From NCBI RefSeq assembly GCF_901709675.1, contig NC_051106.1, positions 4,410,001-4,474,000 of the forward strand: 64,000 bases of DNA, in the 5' to 3' direction. A program made the translations under genes and the position numbers. The notes under the pieces were generated by a model. It saw nothing but the letters and a program-made list of their open reading frames with translations, did no database searches and was not told where the DNA came from. The stretch's first letter is position 1. Every line of letters starts with the position of its first letter. This document shows, in pieces, positions 1 through 14,700 of the stretch. The stretch is from Syngnathus acus (lineage: Eukaryota > Chordata > Actinopteri > Syngnathiformes > Syngnathidae).

Positions 1-656
1 TATTCTCTTGATATGTGGTGGGGGGTCTCTATCTACACCAGACACACCAGTAACAAAACACATTTCTGTCTTTTTTTAACACATGGGATACATTAGAAGC
101 ACAGAGATGCACTTTTAAACCTATCATTTTAATTTACCATTCAAGTGAATGCAGGAAGACATTTATGTCTTTTCTTTTTTTTTTTATAAATCGCGCACCA
201 TCTACCATACTGATGAGCTATGGAGAAGAACAAGTTATCATGGTAAATCCATTCTACCAGTGAATTAAAGTCATCATTCAATTTTTATGGTTCTCATTCC
301 TCTTTTGCTAGAAAAGAAGTCATTGTCTGAGACCCCCGTCAAGGTCTCCATGGTCATACTACCTACACCACTGTCGCTTATTTCTATCAATTTTTCCATC
401 ACATGGTGTTTAGGCAAGATGGCGGTAAATATCTGTATGCTATCATATCAATAAAATGCAATTGATTCAAGAAAAAGAACACAGCAGAGAAACATTGTGT
501 TAATGTTATATCAAAATATGCATTCACACAATATACATACAGTAGTAAAGATGTGACAGGTATGGTTTTGTGACAAAAACAAACAATGAAAAGCTTTCTG
601 GACTTCTTTTTTAATACAATAATAATAATGTTAGCTTAATGGATGGTTTTAAGTTC

Positions 657-742
657 ACATGATTTGCCTTGGCGGGCCGCATAAAATGATGTCACGGGGC
701 CGAATCCGGCCTCTCAAGCCTCGTGTTTGACACCCGTGCTTT
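657..742 (-). mobile_element. hAT-type MITE fragment
   Basis: Read on the minus strand, this has GGTGTCAAACACGAGG, a cggccccgtgacatcattttatg-like core and CGGCCCGCC. It matches the left end of the elements at 23.1, 52.6 and 63.5 kb. Only one end is recognisable and no target duplication was found, so it is an old truncated copy. Confidence 0.7.
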
Positions 743-3700
743 AACGAGCGAACCTCAGTGATTTCAGTGAGTGTAAGCAGAATCCTTTACTCACTCGTGC
801 TACCTGGCAAATCATAAGGAAAGCCATAACTGTCTCGGGGTCGAGCAGCGACAATCCTTTTTAGATCCGGCATCATTCACACCTCCACATCGAAAGCACA
901 CACACATACTTCACCAAGACGAAGAAATGAGGGGAATAAATAATTAAGTCCAAGCGCTGTCTATCTTCTGCGCTTTTAAAGGAGGCGGCAGCATCCTCAG
1001 AATCAAACCCTGATGACAGCCAGACGCATTTAGTGTCACAAAACGACCGTCGATGAAGGATCATAACGAGTGGGAAAACGTTCTGCCAAAGTTTTGCTCA
1101 TAATGCAGACTGATCCTTTTTTAATTTGACTCAATCTCATGAAGTCCCTCTTATCAGTGCTGTCATATGTCCCGCGTGAAGCTAGAGCAACAACAGGCTC
1201 GCAGCAGGGGTGCGCAGGATTAGAAAAGGATTTCCATGACAGCTTTGCAAAGCAGCCGGCTGGCCCGGTCTGCTGGCTGAAGAAGCTGCATGCTTAGCAG
1301 AAGACCTCTGGCCATGGCCGACTCAGGCGGTTGGTTTAGCTATCCACTAATTAGCCTGTTAAAATGGAGATCCAGGTACAAGAGCGCAGGAAAATGAAAT
1401 AAACCGTGGTCATATTTTAAGACCTGCCTATAAATGGAATTGCTCCAACCATCTACTTTCTACACAACTAGAAAATGCACTTTATTAGACATCCAAAGAC
1501 ACATATATACAAATATAGTTATAATTAAAAAAAAATTTTTTCAGGGTCTGATATGTGAACATATCACATTAAAGTCCATTGAAGACTATAAAGAAGTAGC
1601 TGAGATTGAATAAAGTATAAAGTAATATAGTATATATATTAAAAACAAATCTTGAATCTCTCTGTTGGCTGCAGATATTCAGATTTAAGAGTTAAGAAAG
1701 ATTTTCTGTCAGTTTGATAAATAAATTTACTATCAACAATATTTCTGAACCAGAGATAATGAGTAGGTAAAATAAGAGATATAAAAGTATGTCAATTATG
1801 AACAAAATAAATACCAGTGTTGAGTGAATTGTGAAGCTCAGTCCACCACTATTAATCAATAACCAATTCCCCACAATCAACAGAGTTCTTAGCAATCAAT
1901 TAGCACACGACCACATATAACGAAAGCGAGGCCGAGCCCCCCGCAGCAAGACTTCCCAAAATGCAACAGCAGCTCTCATCCTTCTCCTTGAGGGATTGCA
2001 GCCCAAGTGCACATTAGTGATGAAGAACACATCAGTCTCCACTATAACAACGTTGGAATCACGGCTTTGTCAGGCGCCTGGAATGACAGAATTAAGCTCC
2101 TAAATTTCCCTAACAGTATCTGATGAGTAATGAAGCTCTCTAAAAACGGGGCGCTCTCATCCTTTACCGAGACGTCTTTATTGCCTCTCGCGGTTTCTCT
2201 GGCACAGAGCGATCGACAGCGCTGTACATTCATAGTGAAACTGAAACATATCAAACAACTCCACTAAAGAACATTTATCACAAAATGATTCTCCAGCTTC
2301 TAAATGCATATTACAAGTGATCAGACTAAATTACTTTTTTTTCCCCCCCTGCTACCATTTTAAAGACATTAAACCAGGTACAGTCGCTCTCATTAATGAA
2401 GAGTGCATCAGACTGTGACTGGGGAGTGCAAATGAGCATCTATGTATTGATCGACGAAGACAAGATAGAGACTCCCTGGTTTGAAGTGGGCAGGGGCACA
2501 TCAAGACTTCATCAAAAACAATTAAAGTTTTCTAGGCGGAGCTTGATGTCAAGACCAGAGTTGGTTGCGGCTCTTCGGCGAAGCGGAAATAAATAATCCC
2601 CGAGAACATCCCTCAGGGTAATATCCCTTATCTGCCCAGGTGCCTCTGTTACCCGTTGAGTGAAGATCTGGAGGAACACTAATGATGTGCATTTAACAGT
2701 CGACCTGCAGGAACATGCCAGCGTTTCAATTTGAGCTCAACACTGGCTAAAAAAAAAAAATGCAGAAAAAAGAAATCACATTGTGGAACACCCTGATCAA
2801 TACTCCCATTAAGCCCTAATCAATTGACCATTAACAAGCTGTTTCTAAGCAAATTGCTGGCCAAAGATTGTCACTAAGAACTAATGCCCACGTAAGGTCA
2901 ATCGCGTGCGTGACACAAACATTTAATGTCGGGAAATAGTCGCACAAATATCCAAATCCTAAACTGATTGTTATTGTCGGCTGATAATATCCATCATGTG
3001 CCGCGATGGAAGTTTGCCGCATGAATCGTTGGCATTAAAAAGGTACTTAAGCAGATAATCCATTTATTTTTCACAATTCATTCATTTTTGACGAAGTTTA
3101 CTCCATTTCTAATTTAATCCACTTGTTTCACTCTGTTGCAGCTTGATGCCGAACAGTCACATTGCCATCTCGTGAGACACTCTCTTCATGGTGTCCAAAT
3201 GGGCTCAAGGAGACTAATCCCATCCACACGGCATCGCTAATCTCCATATAAAAGAGAAAAGCGAGATGGTGTTATTCATTGGCTGGGCATTGGTTTGTGG
3301 TGGCAAAGATAAAGAAGGTGGATTAAAACCTCCCAAATATTTGGGCTATTTAATTGAAACCTCCCCTGGGAGAGCAGGAAGGGTGACGGGAGGGCGGCGA
3401 AGCCGTGCGGGGACACTCCAAGGTGAAGCCATTGCCTCGTGCCTCTCGGTAGCTGATGATGAATCGTGTGACATCACAATCCCGTCGGGACACGGGTGGG
3501 CCGTGCTCGGCCAGACAACCTCGTGCTATGACAGAGATGGACAATGTGGGGTGGGATCAATAGTTAATTAAAACATGTCGTTTTCTGACTGCCTAATTGT
3601 TGAATCTATCGGGAAAGGAGTGAAATAGATGAGTCTACTTTTTCCAAAGTAAACCAAACTGTGAATAGTTTTGCTGTATGGCGCAATGGGTCATGAATGG

Positions 3701-5685
3701 GAAACGCCAGTTCTACTGGTGACCATGTGGGGGCACTCTTCCAGCTTTTTACAGCTCTGATGTTTCCCTAATGGGACCAAGTGATGCCATGCCCATTGAA
3801 CAAAGGCGAGCTCAAGCAGTGATCTCATCGCCCATCCTGTCGGTCAGGTGATATATCTTTGTAAGGATTCTATTTACACCATGATTCTTTTGGCGTTGAC
3901 ATTTTGACGCCCATTGAACTAACTCAACGTGCATAACAACCAACCATGAGTGCATACAATGAACGATTGCATGATAAAAACTGCAAACACAAGCAGGTGA
4001 CGAGGAAACGCCGTGACTTTCCATCAGCAAATCGCCATGAGCTAACATCTCCTGTTGAATCAAAATGGTACTTATTGTCAAAGGCTAAAACCTCGCTCGT
4101 GCCTGACTGGCAGCTCCCCTCCCCTGCCTCTCACCACACCCTCTGTGTTGACTGTCAGCAGCGCCTCCCCTCTCCGGCCCTAATGATCCGTCTCCTGGGG
4201 CAGGGCTTTCCTCCCGCCAGGGCTAAAGAGGCCATCATGTTGCTCATCTAAAGACGACACATAGCCATGACTTCCACCTAATTGTGTGCTCGTGTAGGCT
4301 CATTTGTTTTCCTCATTAGAAAGGGGGGAGAAAAAAAAAAACCACCATAATTCGCCCCACCCTTCTGATAGAGTGCCTGTGAGCAATTTAGAGGAGCAGA
4401 GTGCCTCAGCGACGGAAACACCCGCAAACAAAGGCAGATTTCCATCAATTTAATTTCTATAGTGCTTGTTCTGCTAAGGGCTGCAGGAAAGTTACAGGTG
4501 GGGTCCACCACCTGGACCAGTCGGCAACACGGCAAAAGGTAGATTTATAACATGCAAGTCACATTCACATTTCAGATGCAAACACACTCATCTTACACAA
4601 ACACACACAATAAGAATCTCCCCTGGGATGGGTTGAGCGTGTGTTGAATTTCAAAGTAGTAAACATCAAAACCAGACTGCCGGTGAAGCGACCTTTCGCT
4701 GCCACATTTATTATTGATGCAACCAAGTTATGTAGATTGTTTATTGATCAACACGGCAAAAAATTGGGAAGGGAATCAAACAAAGCCATCTGGACAGATT
4801 TTTTTTTTTCCTTAAAATTTTTATTTTTGTAAAAAATAAAGATCATATGATGGCTTGCTTTCATTTTGCCTAGGATGGATTGACTCTGTAGCATTTTCAT
4901 CCAGAAATAATTTCTCTTACTTGTTCATTTAATTTTCATCGTGATTACATCTAGCTCCTGGGGTCAGACAGATCATATAGAAGACACCACCTACCGTCAA
5001 ATTGCATAAAGATGGAAATTAATCCCGGAGTGTTTAATCATCAGGTGCGTGACTGTTTTACAGCCTTTGGAAGCGAGAAAAAGGATTCAGACTTAATCAT
5101 TTATGCTGTGCACAATCTGAAGTAAATTTACGTCATCATTTTTTTTCCATATTAGTATGACGCTCACAATGTCATTTGTGTCCGCTGTCAGACCTCAAAC
5201 ATCATCTTTAAGGTAAAATCTAATTTGGTAGAAAGACTTGCAATAAAAACCGTGCAAGCAAAACTGCGACATGAAATGTCAAATCCGGGAGGGGAGGGGC
5301 GGGTTGACAATGAACATACTCTGCACAGCGTTTGGCACTGCTACCAGTATTATGCCATGTTATGGGATGCCTTGACCTTCTGCTCATCCAAGTCACCTAG
5401 TGTGGGTTGGCAATCTGTCCGAGCCAGATGAATGCCATGTGGTTAATCCCAAAACTGCCAGAGATACCTACAAGGTGGGCTCTGTAGAGGATCTTGACAG
5501 AGGCATGTCGGAAATTCTTCCTGTCATGATAGATGCATAAAGCAAGATAAAATCAAGATGGTGTTTTTTGCCTCAGGTGTGACATGTGGGATGGCGTATC
5601 ATGACGAGAAGGAATTCAGAAAATGCATGTACCCTGCTGAGGTTTTTTTTCCAGCCTCAAACACTCAAACGGGTACAAAAGCTCC

Positions 5686-5717
5686 ATGCTTACACATGAA
5701 AAAATATGTGTAAGCAT
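5686..5717. repeat. perfect 12-bp inverted repeat
   Basis: Arms ATGCTTACACAT (5686-5697) and ATGTGTAAGCAT (5706-5717) are exact reverse complements around an 8-nt A-rich loop. The stem does not extend far enough to look like a microRNA precursor. Confidence 0.6.
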
Positions 5718-8151
5718 ATGATAAGCCTTGGCAAAGGTGTCATTTTATATCCGCTATGACGAGAACAAATTGCTCTACAAATCATCTGGCCTCAGTTGAT
5801 GCAAGTGTTTCTTTGTGTTGCATCTGTTAAAAAAAAAAAAACAAGAGTAGCCACATGAACCAAAACAACAGTTGCAGTGGGGTAGAATCAATAATGGGAG
5901 CTGATATGTTGCTTATTTCTTGGCTTTGCAACACAAAAACGTCCAAAGTATTTTAGGGCAGAAAGCATCTTGTCTGTGTCGGTATTTCCGAAAGTCGCTT
6001 TCTGCAAAACTGTTGTTATGGAGTAGGTTTAATCCATTTCTGCCATGTGGCTGAATGAATGAAAACAAGATATTTTTAAGAAAAAAGCAGGTTGCCAAGT
6101 GAAAATGAAATTTTGATAGTATTGTTAGGAAAAGATTTGCCTTGTGAGCAAACTATGTTACCAACCGCACTTCCAACTATATATTTCTGAGGAACAATTT
6201 CAGTTATTAGGATAAGCTCCCAGACAACTGACTTTAATACAGCCAAAAAAAAAAAGAACGTTGGCAGCAAAACATTTTTTTTTTTCCAATACATGCCACC
6301 CCGATCCAATTTTTTTTGCATTAGATAACCATCGATAATATGAAACAGCAATGAAAAAGCTCAATACCCACCCACGAAAGACAATTTCTCCGACAGACTA
6401 GCGATATCTTCTATAATGACGGTAAAACACAGCAACAGTCAATTAATAGCTGCTTTTAAGAAGTGTCGGTTCATTTACAGACGTCGTGTCCGTACCTACA
6501 GGGGATGTTCATTGAAAGGGAAGGATTGTGAGCGAGCACATGGTTGGAGGAGATTAGCACGACGGTGTAATTGGCATGCAGGTAAAGTGTGCGCTTCAAT
6601 GAGTGCAGCCATATTCTTGCAGCAACCCTTCAGACAAGCAGGTGGCATTTTATCCCTCCAAGCACAGATGCGTTGAATGATGTCAACGGTGAGCTCCAAT
6701 ATAGAAACATAACATGCACGTCACTTTTAGTGTGGTGGTTAAGTGTGAAAGAAGAAGACTGAATAGGAGGTAAGGTCAGAACATGGCGCTTTACAAGGTA
6801 ATGCTCACTGGCACCTGATTCCCTGCTGCTTCAAGTGAGAAATTTCTTTTCAAGGGTAAGCCACCAACTCACCCCCCACCGCCTAGACGCTTACAGAGCT
6901 ATACTGGAAAAATAGTTTCATCCAAGACAAAGAAAAGACACTGTGAAGCCTTGAGGGATTGACAATAGCATTTTGGGAAAACAACTCAAATGTAGGGGGC
7001 GGAGCATATTTTCATCATCGCAATTATTTTCAAATCACCAACCTGACTGACCTTAAGTTAACACAAAACATAATGACACAAAAGAAAGATGGTGTCGTTT
7101 GAAATTGCCAAGCCAGGGCAGAATGTCAAATTTTCAAGAAATTGAAGAGTGTGTGCCTGAGGTGGCTTTTTATTAATAAGTGCTCCCTCTGTATCCTATT
7201 TACTGCAAGAGAAAGAGCATGAGCAGAATTTTGACGATGCACACTGACCAACAAACACAATAGCTAAACCTGAGCTAGCAATACCTTCTTTGTTTCATTT
7301 GCCCTTATCTGTAGTTTTTAATTCACTTATGGGTTACTCTTTGTTCGCTCCGAAAAAAAGGAAGCACTCATTTGTCAGCATGAGGTGAAGGGGTGCAAAT
7401 CACAATCACTTGTGTTAAAAGCCAAGGTCTGCCATCTTCCATAAGGTCATGATCCTGTCAATGTCACTGACACTGGTCAAAAAGTCACGATTCTACTCAC
7501 AGGGCAATGTGTGTGCACCATCTGCAAATTGGCGATAAAGGTCATCAACAAGACTGTTCTCACGCAAGCTTACTGTCTTACTATGACCTCCCTCAGCACA
7601 TAAATTTCAATCTTTGGCATAAAACTGTCCAATAAAGCACACAGAAATGCAAAGTAATCACTTTCCTTCCAATTTGGATTCAATCTAGTCCAATACATTT
7701 TTTCAGATTTTTGAGAAGTCACTTCTGTAACATGGTGGATGCTCCATACTGCTATTTTTCCATACAGCTTGGTTGAGATTAAAGAGTAATGGAGCCTGGC
7801 GTACGGGAAAGGTGCTCGCCGTGCAAGAAATAATAAAATGCGATTCACCACAGATCATTTCACACACACATAGTGGCTTGGAGCAGCGGGAAAACGTCAA
7901 CGGGGTTGTATGTGCACTTGCAAAGCCACGCATTTCTACAGGCTCAACCTTCACTCAATAGGGGGGGCGGTGGGTGGATAGTGCTGCGACCCATCCATGA
8001 AATGAACCATTTTGGAGACGTGTTTGCTTAAAGGAACCAATAGAGTTACACACACCTGGGGTTACATTTTCAGTTAACCTCAATGTGAACATATGCAACA
8101 TGGCAAAAAAGGACATCTATAACACTCTCCTGAAGCAATTTTTTTTTTAAC

Positions 8152-8567
8152 TACCGTATTTTCCGGACTATACGGCGCACCGGACTATAAGGGGCACCTT
8201 CAATGAATGGCCCATTTTAAAACTTTGTCCTTATATAAGGCGCACCGGACTATAAAGCGCACCATTAAGGCATCATGTCAGGTTTTTAATCCAAATCAAA
8301 CCAGTCTCCATTTTATCTTTTTTATTTCAACTTCAGACGCGATAAATTACTGTATAATCACAAAATAATGATCCATAGTATTTTTGATTCATGATTCATA
8401 GTCTTCAGCGGGCCACTTATGATTGATTTCATGACACAATGCTTCAGGCCAGTTTAAATTTCGGAATTTGGTCCATATATAAGGCGCACCGGACTATAAG
8501 GCGCACTGTCAGCTTTTGAGAACATTTTAGGTTTTCAGGTGCGCCTTATAGTCCGGAAAATACGGTA
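8152..8567. mobile_element. TA-flanked MITE, copy A
   Basis: Bounded by TACCGTATTTTCCGG on the left and CCGGAAAATACGGTA on the right. The terminal inverted repeats contain several GGCGCACCGGACTATAAG modules repeated inside both ends. The TA at each tip fits TA target-site duplication. About 416 bp with no coding capacity, so non-autonomous. The internal part is shared in inverse orientation with the copy at 17961-18375. Confidence 0.88.
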
Positions 8568-8702
8568 ACTGGAGTTGTAAAAATTTCCAAATTTGATTTA
8601 TCAGCTGACCATAATGCATGTTCCACTTGTAAATGGCGCACTGTCGGCTTTTGAGAACATTTTAGGTTTTTAGGTGCGTCTTATAGTCCGGAAAATACGG
8701 TA
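8568..8702. mobile_element. shared flank plus second MITE end next to copy A
   Basis: About 65 bp starting ACTGGAGTTGTAAAAATTTCC is nearly identical, as reverse complement, to the flank of copy B (17893-17960). It is followed at about 8635-8702 by another right end of the same family (GCGCACTGTCGGC ... CCGGAAAATACGGTA) lacking its own left end. This looks like a nested or rearranged older copy. Confidence 0.75.
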
Positions 8703-11700
8703 CACACAAATCCACACCCACTCATTTCTTTCATTTCCATTATCTCAGTCAGTCACTAACTGGCTTGACGTTCCATCATGAGAAAAGTTTACGTCATCTC
8801 AATAAAGCAACAATCTTTAAATGCCACCCTTGTGACCTCCTGGAATCTATTCAAATATGATGAAGATTAAACGCTGCATGTTGTCAACCAAACATCTACT
8901 AAGAGCAAAACATGCAGCAGCAATTAACCCAAACACTTCACTATACAAACACGAGCTGACCGTACTGTAATTAGCCATCAACCACCCCTTCTTCAGCACA
9001 TATGTTGGTATTGCCTCACTCGATTTGACATTAGACATGTGAAGAGGTCATTTTTACTCTGCAAAGCCGTAAACTCCATTTTATGGCAACTTTCATGAGC
9101 TCCTTGTCTCTCTGCCACTCTCTATCCACTTAGTAGCAGACAGAAAACGGCTCCAACACGACCTCTGATCTCACTTGCTCTCGCATGGAAGTCCAGATGG
9201 AGTCCAGGAAGTTCAGGAAGCTCAGCATGGGCTTTGAAGTCAGTTGTGATTAACACATAATAACACGTTTATCCTCTCCTTTGAAAAAAAATAACACTTA
9301 AGTCCAACTGGGTAAAATAACTGAACTATGACACACATTAAGATGGCTTCACTTGACAGCAACCCAGAAAAACTACTCATTAAAGTGGCTGCTGTGAATT
9401 TACAGACCTTGCAAAAAAAGATGTTATTGCTCACAAATGTGACTAATGAGCATGCGGTGAGAAGTGAAACTTGCTATTACATCAAAGTAACAAAAAGGTG
9501 CAAGTTGAGCAGGTCAAGTCCAGGGTGAAATGAAAGAACAGTGATTGAAACTGCCAAGGGAAATTTGAGCTATGGGCTAGTGATTAACGGTGAAAGGACA
9601 GACATGGGCCCTTTATCATTTAACACCTTGTCTAGCATGGCCCCCAAATGTCTGACTGGTTCATCAGAGCTCTTTGTCTGTCAAGAGAAACCCCCTTTTG
9701 AAAAGAATTTGTGGAAGTTTTTCCAATTTGTTTTTAATTAAAAGAAATTAAATATATACTTTTAAAAAACTATTAAAAAATATTTTATTCAAAATTTATT
9801 TTTAACAAATATCTTTTTAATTCAATTTGTAAATCTATTGTGATATTTTGGTGTGCCTACAGCTCCTTAAGAGGACAAAATGTCATTATATAGTATTACA
9901 GATTTGCATCCTAATCAATTAATTGATCCCTAAGAATTCAGTTGATTACGTTAAATCGACAGTTGCCTAATAGAGTCTTGAAGCAGTCAATTAGATTGCT
10001 CAACGTGGCTGCACCAACTAAAGCACACTTGATTGAATCTCACTGACATACAAATTGATTTAATAACATTGACAGATTTTGCAAAAATAAATAAACTATT
10101 AAGAATATTGTACAAATTACAGGAAATGTCTGTCAACATGCACCTCTAATAAAGCAAGAGCATGCACGTTGAATAAATTCCACAAGAGTTCAAGTCAATT
10201 TAAATAAGAAAATGCTAACTCCATTTTGGCACGTTAAGGACGCTCGTATATTCTCATTAAAGTAAGTGGAGAAGTCATGTGTCAAGATTAGCATTCTAGG
10301 CAGAACAGAGGGCACACACACACAAAAAAAAGTCAGCTCTTGTTAAAATGTTCCAGAAAGAGAAAGATTAAAAGCCCATTTTGAATTGAGACAGGAAGCA
10401 CTTCTCATTTTCTTGCTTTTTGATAAAATGGCTCATAAATTGATAACGGGGGTGGTCACATCGAAATGGCAATAATTATTGTATTGCCTATTTTGAAAGG
10501 GATCCTTGAGCAATGACATTCAGCGTTCTTTCACATGCTAATGAGATTCTATCAGCATCAAAACATGAAGATATACTTCATAGTTATTATGTGACTAGTG
10601 CACATGTTGATTGTTTTTATCACCAGTGTACATAAGGCTCAGACACCCTTTTCTGTTCTCCGCCCAGGAGGCCTGGCCCTCCCAGTGACCCCAGTGTACC
10701 CTGTCAGACTAAACAATGATGTTGGGTCACCTCTTCATTGCCCAAGACAGATGGCTGCCTGGCCACCATGGCCAAGGTCACCCCAGCTCCCCCCCGAAGC
10801 GCTCCGTGCACCTGCACCCCAATGCGCCTCCATAATTTTTATTCCTATACAGCACCCAGCACACGTAAAAGCATAAAACCTCCCCCAAACACAAGCAAGA
10901 GAAGAACATTTACAATTTAATATTCTACTGGCGCATTCCATCTGAATACCACAACAACCCTGGGTGAATAAAAATCCATTAGCGGGATTCAAAGGTTAGC
11001 AGAATTTTGACAGTCTTCACTAAAGAAGGCTTTAAAAAAAAATATTTGAAACAGAAAATGAAAAAAAAACAAGGTCTTCCGAAGAACACAGTCACACTTA
11101 CACGAAGCTCACGTTGACTCGTGCTTACTTGCGAAAAAGCATTAAAAAATAACAATTAACCACCAAGATAAAACTCAATCAAAAGAATTCACGTCAACTC
11201 AATCTACTCTCACCATAAGAAAACAAGACAGCAACATATAATCACAAATTTAAAAAAGAACCTCACTCATCATGTGTTAAATTATTCCTCCCTGGCGTTA
11301 TCCCAAATCAATTGGCACTTGTGTCATTGAAGCAATGCTCCACAGTCAACCCCCCAGTCATGGGGGAGAGCTATTGATGAGAAGCTGTGATCCATGACAC
11401 AAGCTACCTGTCACCGTCACATGCGTCCCTCCCTCGGCCATTCAATAGAGAAAAGCATCAGATCAATGTTGGCAGACATCGTCCTCCCTCTGCAAAACTA
11501 ATTATCTGAGCATTTTATACTGCCCAGGCTCATCCACGCTTTGTTTATGCAGGTTGCAATTAGTGAGATGTTCAATAAAAACTGGGGGTTGGTACCCATA
11601 AAAGGTGGAACGATGGCAGAAGGTAAGAAATGGAAGTTTGAATTGTGCACGCTGAATTTTGAATGTTCCCAACTTGAAGAGCAAAGCGGCGGATCAGCTG

Positions 11701-14700
11701 CATACATTTCTGCAAAATTTGCTGCCGCTGGATGTTAATATCACTTCCACATGCACAATTAAGTCCAAGTGAATATTTATGGCAGGTTTAAAGACATCTT
11801 TCTCAGTCCCCTAGGTGTCACAAAGTGGCTGTAATCAGGAATCAGAGGTGCGTCTCCCTCTGTCGATATCCATTCAGTCGTAAAACCCGACGCTCTATTC
11901 GGCTTCTCGTGTTCTGCTAGAGCGGCGAAAAACTCACACTTGCCAGCCAGTTGATGACATTTCCAAGATAGTGGCAAATAAAAAGATTTGGAATTTTAAA
12001 ATCATGTCCATCAGGTAATGGAAGGACATAGTCAGGGTGCCTCATGTCGTTCCCTTCATAGATTTCCATGTTAACAGTCGAGCAGTGAGCTATTAAATGG
12101 TTCTCCAGAGAGGTGCCGATTCAGGGTCACCAGCTTGTAGGAGTCTAAAGAGCTCCTCGTCGGCCTCCTTTGTGAGCCGTCTTATCTTTAATTCAATTAA
12201 AACCTTGATTTCCCTCAGCTGAGAGTTGATTTCCTTCTGGTACAATTACGCCGCTGCGTTGGTCACTGGCAGATGATCTATCCGGAAGCATTGATCCTTG
12301 ACCGTCATACATTATCTTTATCTTCAAATTACAGCATTATGTGGGTGAGAAGATCAACACAAGTGACCAAAACAAAATCTGTCTATTGATCAAATAGTAA
12401 ATGATGACCCTAAATTTAAATACATTTAAAACGGTATCAATCATTATGCAAATTTATCATATTGGCTGCCATGTGTAAACTTGAAATCCTCCTAATGAGC
12501 ATGGACCATTAAATCAAATCAATAATATGTCAAAAGACTTTATGATGTCATTGTCCAAATATATCATCACCGTAATGGAAGTGCATCTACTACAAATTAC
12601 TAAGAATTATTTCCAGTTTTATTGTATCTCATGTTTACATTTTTGGATCAGAATATCCAGATTGGAAGGACAATGAATTATAGCATCTTGTAATGTCATT
12701 ACACTGCTGTTTGTAAAAATAAAAATAAAAAACTGCAAAGTCATCAACTGGGAAATGAAACCAAGCTGCCCAAGTGGAAGTCGTCACACTGTTACACCAT
12801 CAACGATCTGCTAACCATTTCACATATTCAATTTCTAGTGAGACAATCAAAAGTATGTTTCTAAACCAATCTCAGCTGCTCAAGTCCATGACGAATGCCT
12901 ATTATTGTTTTTTGTTTTTTTATACCAAACCATTTCCCTTCCGAGTGAACAGTATGTGGTTAGCAGACGAACTCGCACTGCCCTACAGGTATGCAGACAA
13001 TTAGGAAGCGCCTTTGCGTTTGCTATTATAACCTGCGGCTAAACTGATGGGAGCAGGAGAGCGCTTCTGCCTTTTAATCAGCGTAGAACGAAGGACGCTC
13101 CCTTGTGTGACTGAAGGCCCCCCCAGACAAACTCAAATGAGTCAAGAAAAATAGGTACTCATCTCTCACAATAGCTTTGTGTTGTTTCTTTTTTATTCTC
13201 ATGCTGTTGTGACATACAGTCTCTGAGAGTGAACTAATATGGAGGGAATATAAAATTCCACCTCGGCAATGAATAAGAATTGGTTTTAAACAGCTAAAAT
13301 TGCCCCGAGACATCTGGGAAGATCTATGGCCTCATCCCGTCCATTAATTGTTCATGACCTAGCCAAGCTCGCCATGATATGGACATCAATTTAGCAAAAG
13401 TAGAACAAAAACATACTGAACGGGTCACCGGATTATCTCAAAGGAATTTTTCCCACTTTGTTCTCTGTGTGATTTATTCCCTCACACAATCAAAAGTTAA
13501 TTAAAAGAGTCCATTTGTTTTGGAAGCTAAACAAAGGCTTTTCCCGCAAACTCCAACAGTTTCCCTACTGACAGAAGCATCCTCCCCTTTTTTTTCCTGC
13601 AGGAAAGACGCTCTTTGTTCTGAGCGCCGGTGGAACGGTTGACGGCATCAAAGCGTGGCAGAGAGCTTCGCCGACCTGCGTGCTAATGAGAGACAACCAT
13701 CCTGCGCCAATGTGATTACAATTGCTTCATTAAGAGGATAAGCTGATATTGCGTCTTGAAACTTGAGTGCTAGCCACCGCGGCGGCTGTGTTAATGACTT
13801 TTGATCCGATACAATGAATTATTATGACGTCAAAATAACTAGCCTACAAAAGCTGACAGAAAGTTCCAAGCTCAAGTTTTGCTTGGGGTGAGAACATCCT
13901 GGATGCAACAACGCTGACACTCTTCATCATCGCCTCCAGAGCTGTTCACTCAAAGCAGACAAAGAAAAAACAAAAGGGATTTACCAATACATGTCAGCAA
14001 AGCCAACTGATGATGAGAAACCGAACGGGGAGGAGTGTGATTTTTATTCTTTCGCGTTTGTGTGCCTCAAGCCTTTGCAATTTCTACATTTACAGCCTCT
14101 GCACAGTGTATATATAAGATTATTGTTATGGATTATGCTGTAAAACAGGGCATTCTAATTTATCGTGGTTTATGGTTAGATTAATTGCATGACCTTTTAT
14201 AGGCACGTATAAGCAGTGAAGAAGAAGGAAAATACAAGACTGCAATAATATAGCCGTTCCAAATATCTTCAAATTGAATCGTTCATGATTATCGGATCAA
14301 ATTTGCTGACCTGGAATAAGTGCGTTGCAACAGAGGAAATTACACGAAACGTTTTGACATTCGAAAACACAACAAAGCTTTTTTCTCCTTCACTCCTCCC
14401 TCTGAAATGATTTGAGTTGTCCCATTATAATAAGCAATGTTTTCTGGTAATTCCATTTCAAAAATCCTCTTGCTAAGACAGATAATTATCTCAATTATTC
14501 ATTATTCCCATACCCAAGATGCATAGGGCACATCCCATTTGCTCGAGGCTGTTCTTCCCCACAAGTGGAAATAATTGAAATGTGGCAGATGTTTAATTAT
14601 TGCTATTTCAAAACACAGCCAACCATAATGAAGAGTGTATCTTACCTTGTATGAAAATCACACATTCATTCACACTATGTGGAGGTAATTATTTTGCTTG

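Larger units (their letters stand above)
1..8151. other. gene-poor DNA 3' of kif26a
   Basis: No supported gene on either strand. Apart from the hAT-like fragment near 0.7 kb and a short hairpin at 5.69 kb, the stretch alternates A/T-rich DNA with more complex blocks (about 2040-2260, 2380-2560 and 3340-3570) that could be conserved non-coding elements. Open frames here are short and start or stop arbitrarily. Confidence 0.6.
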
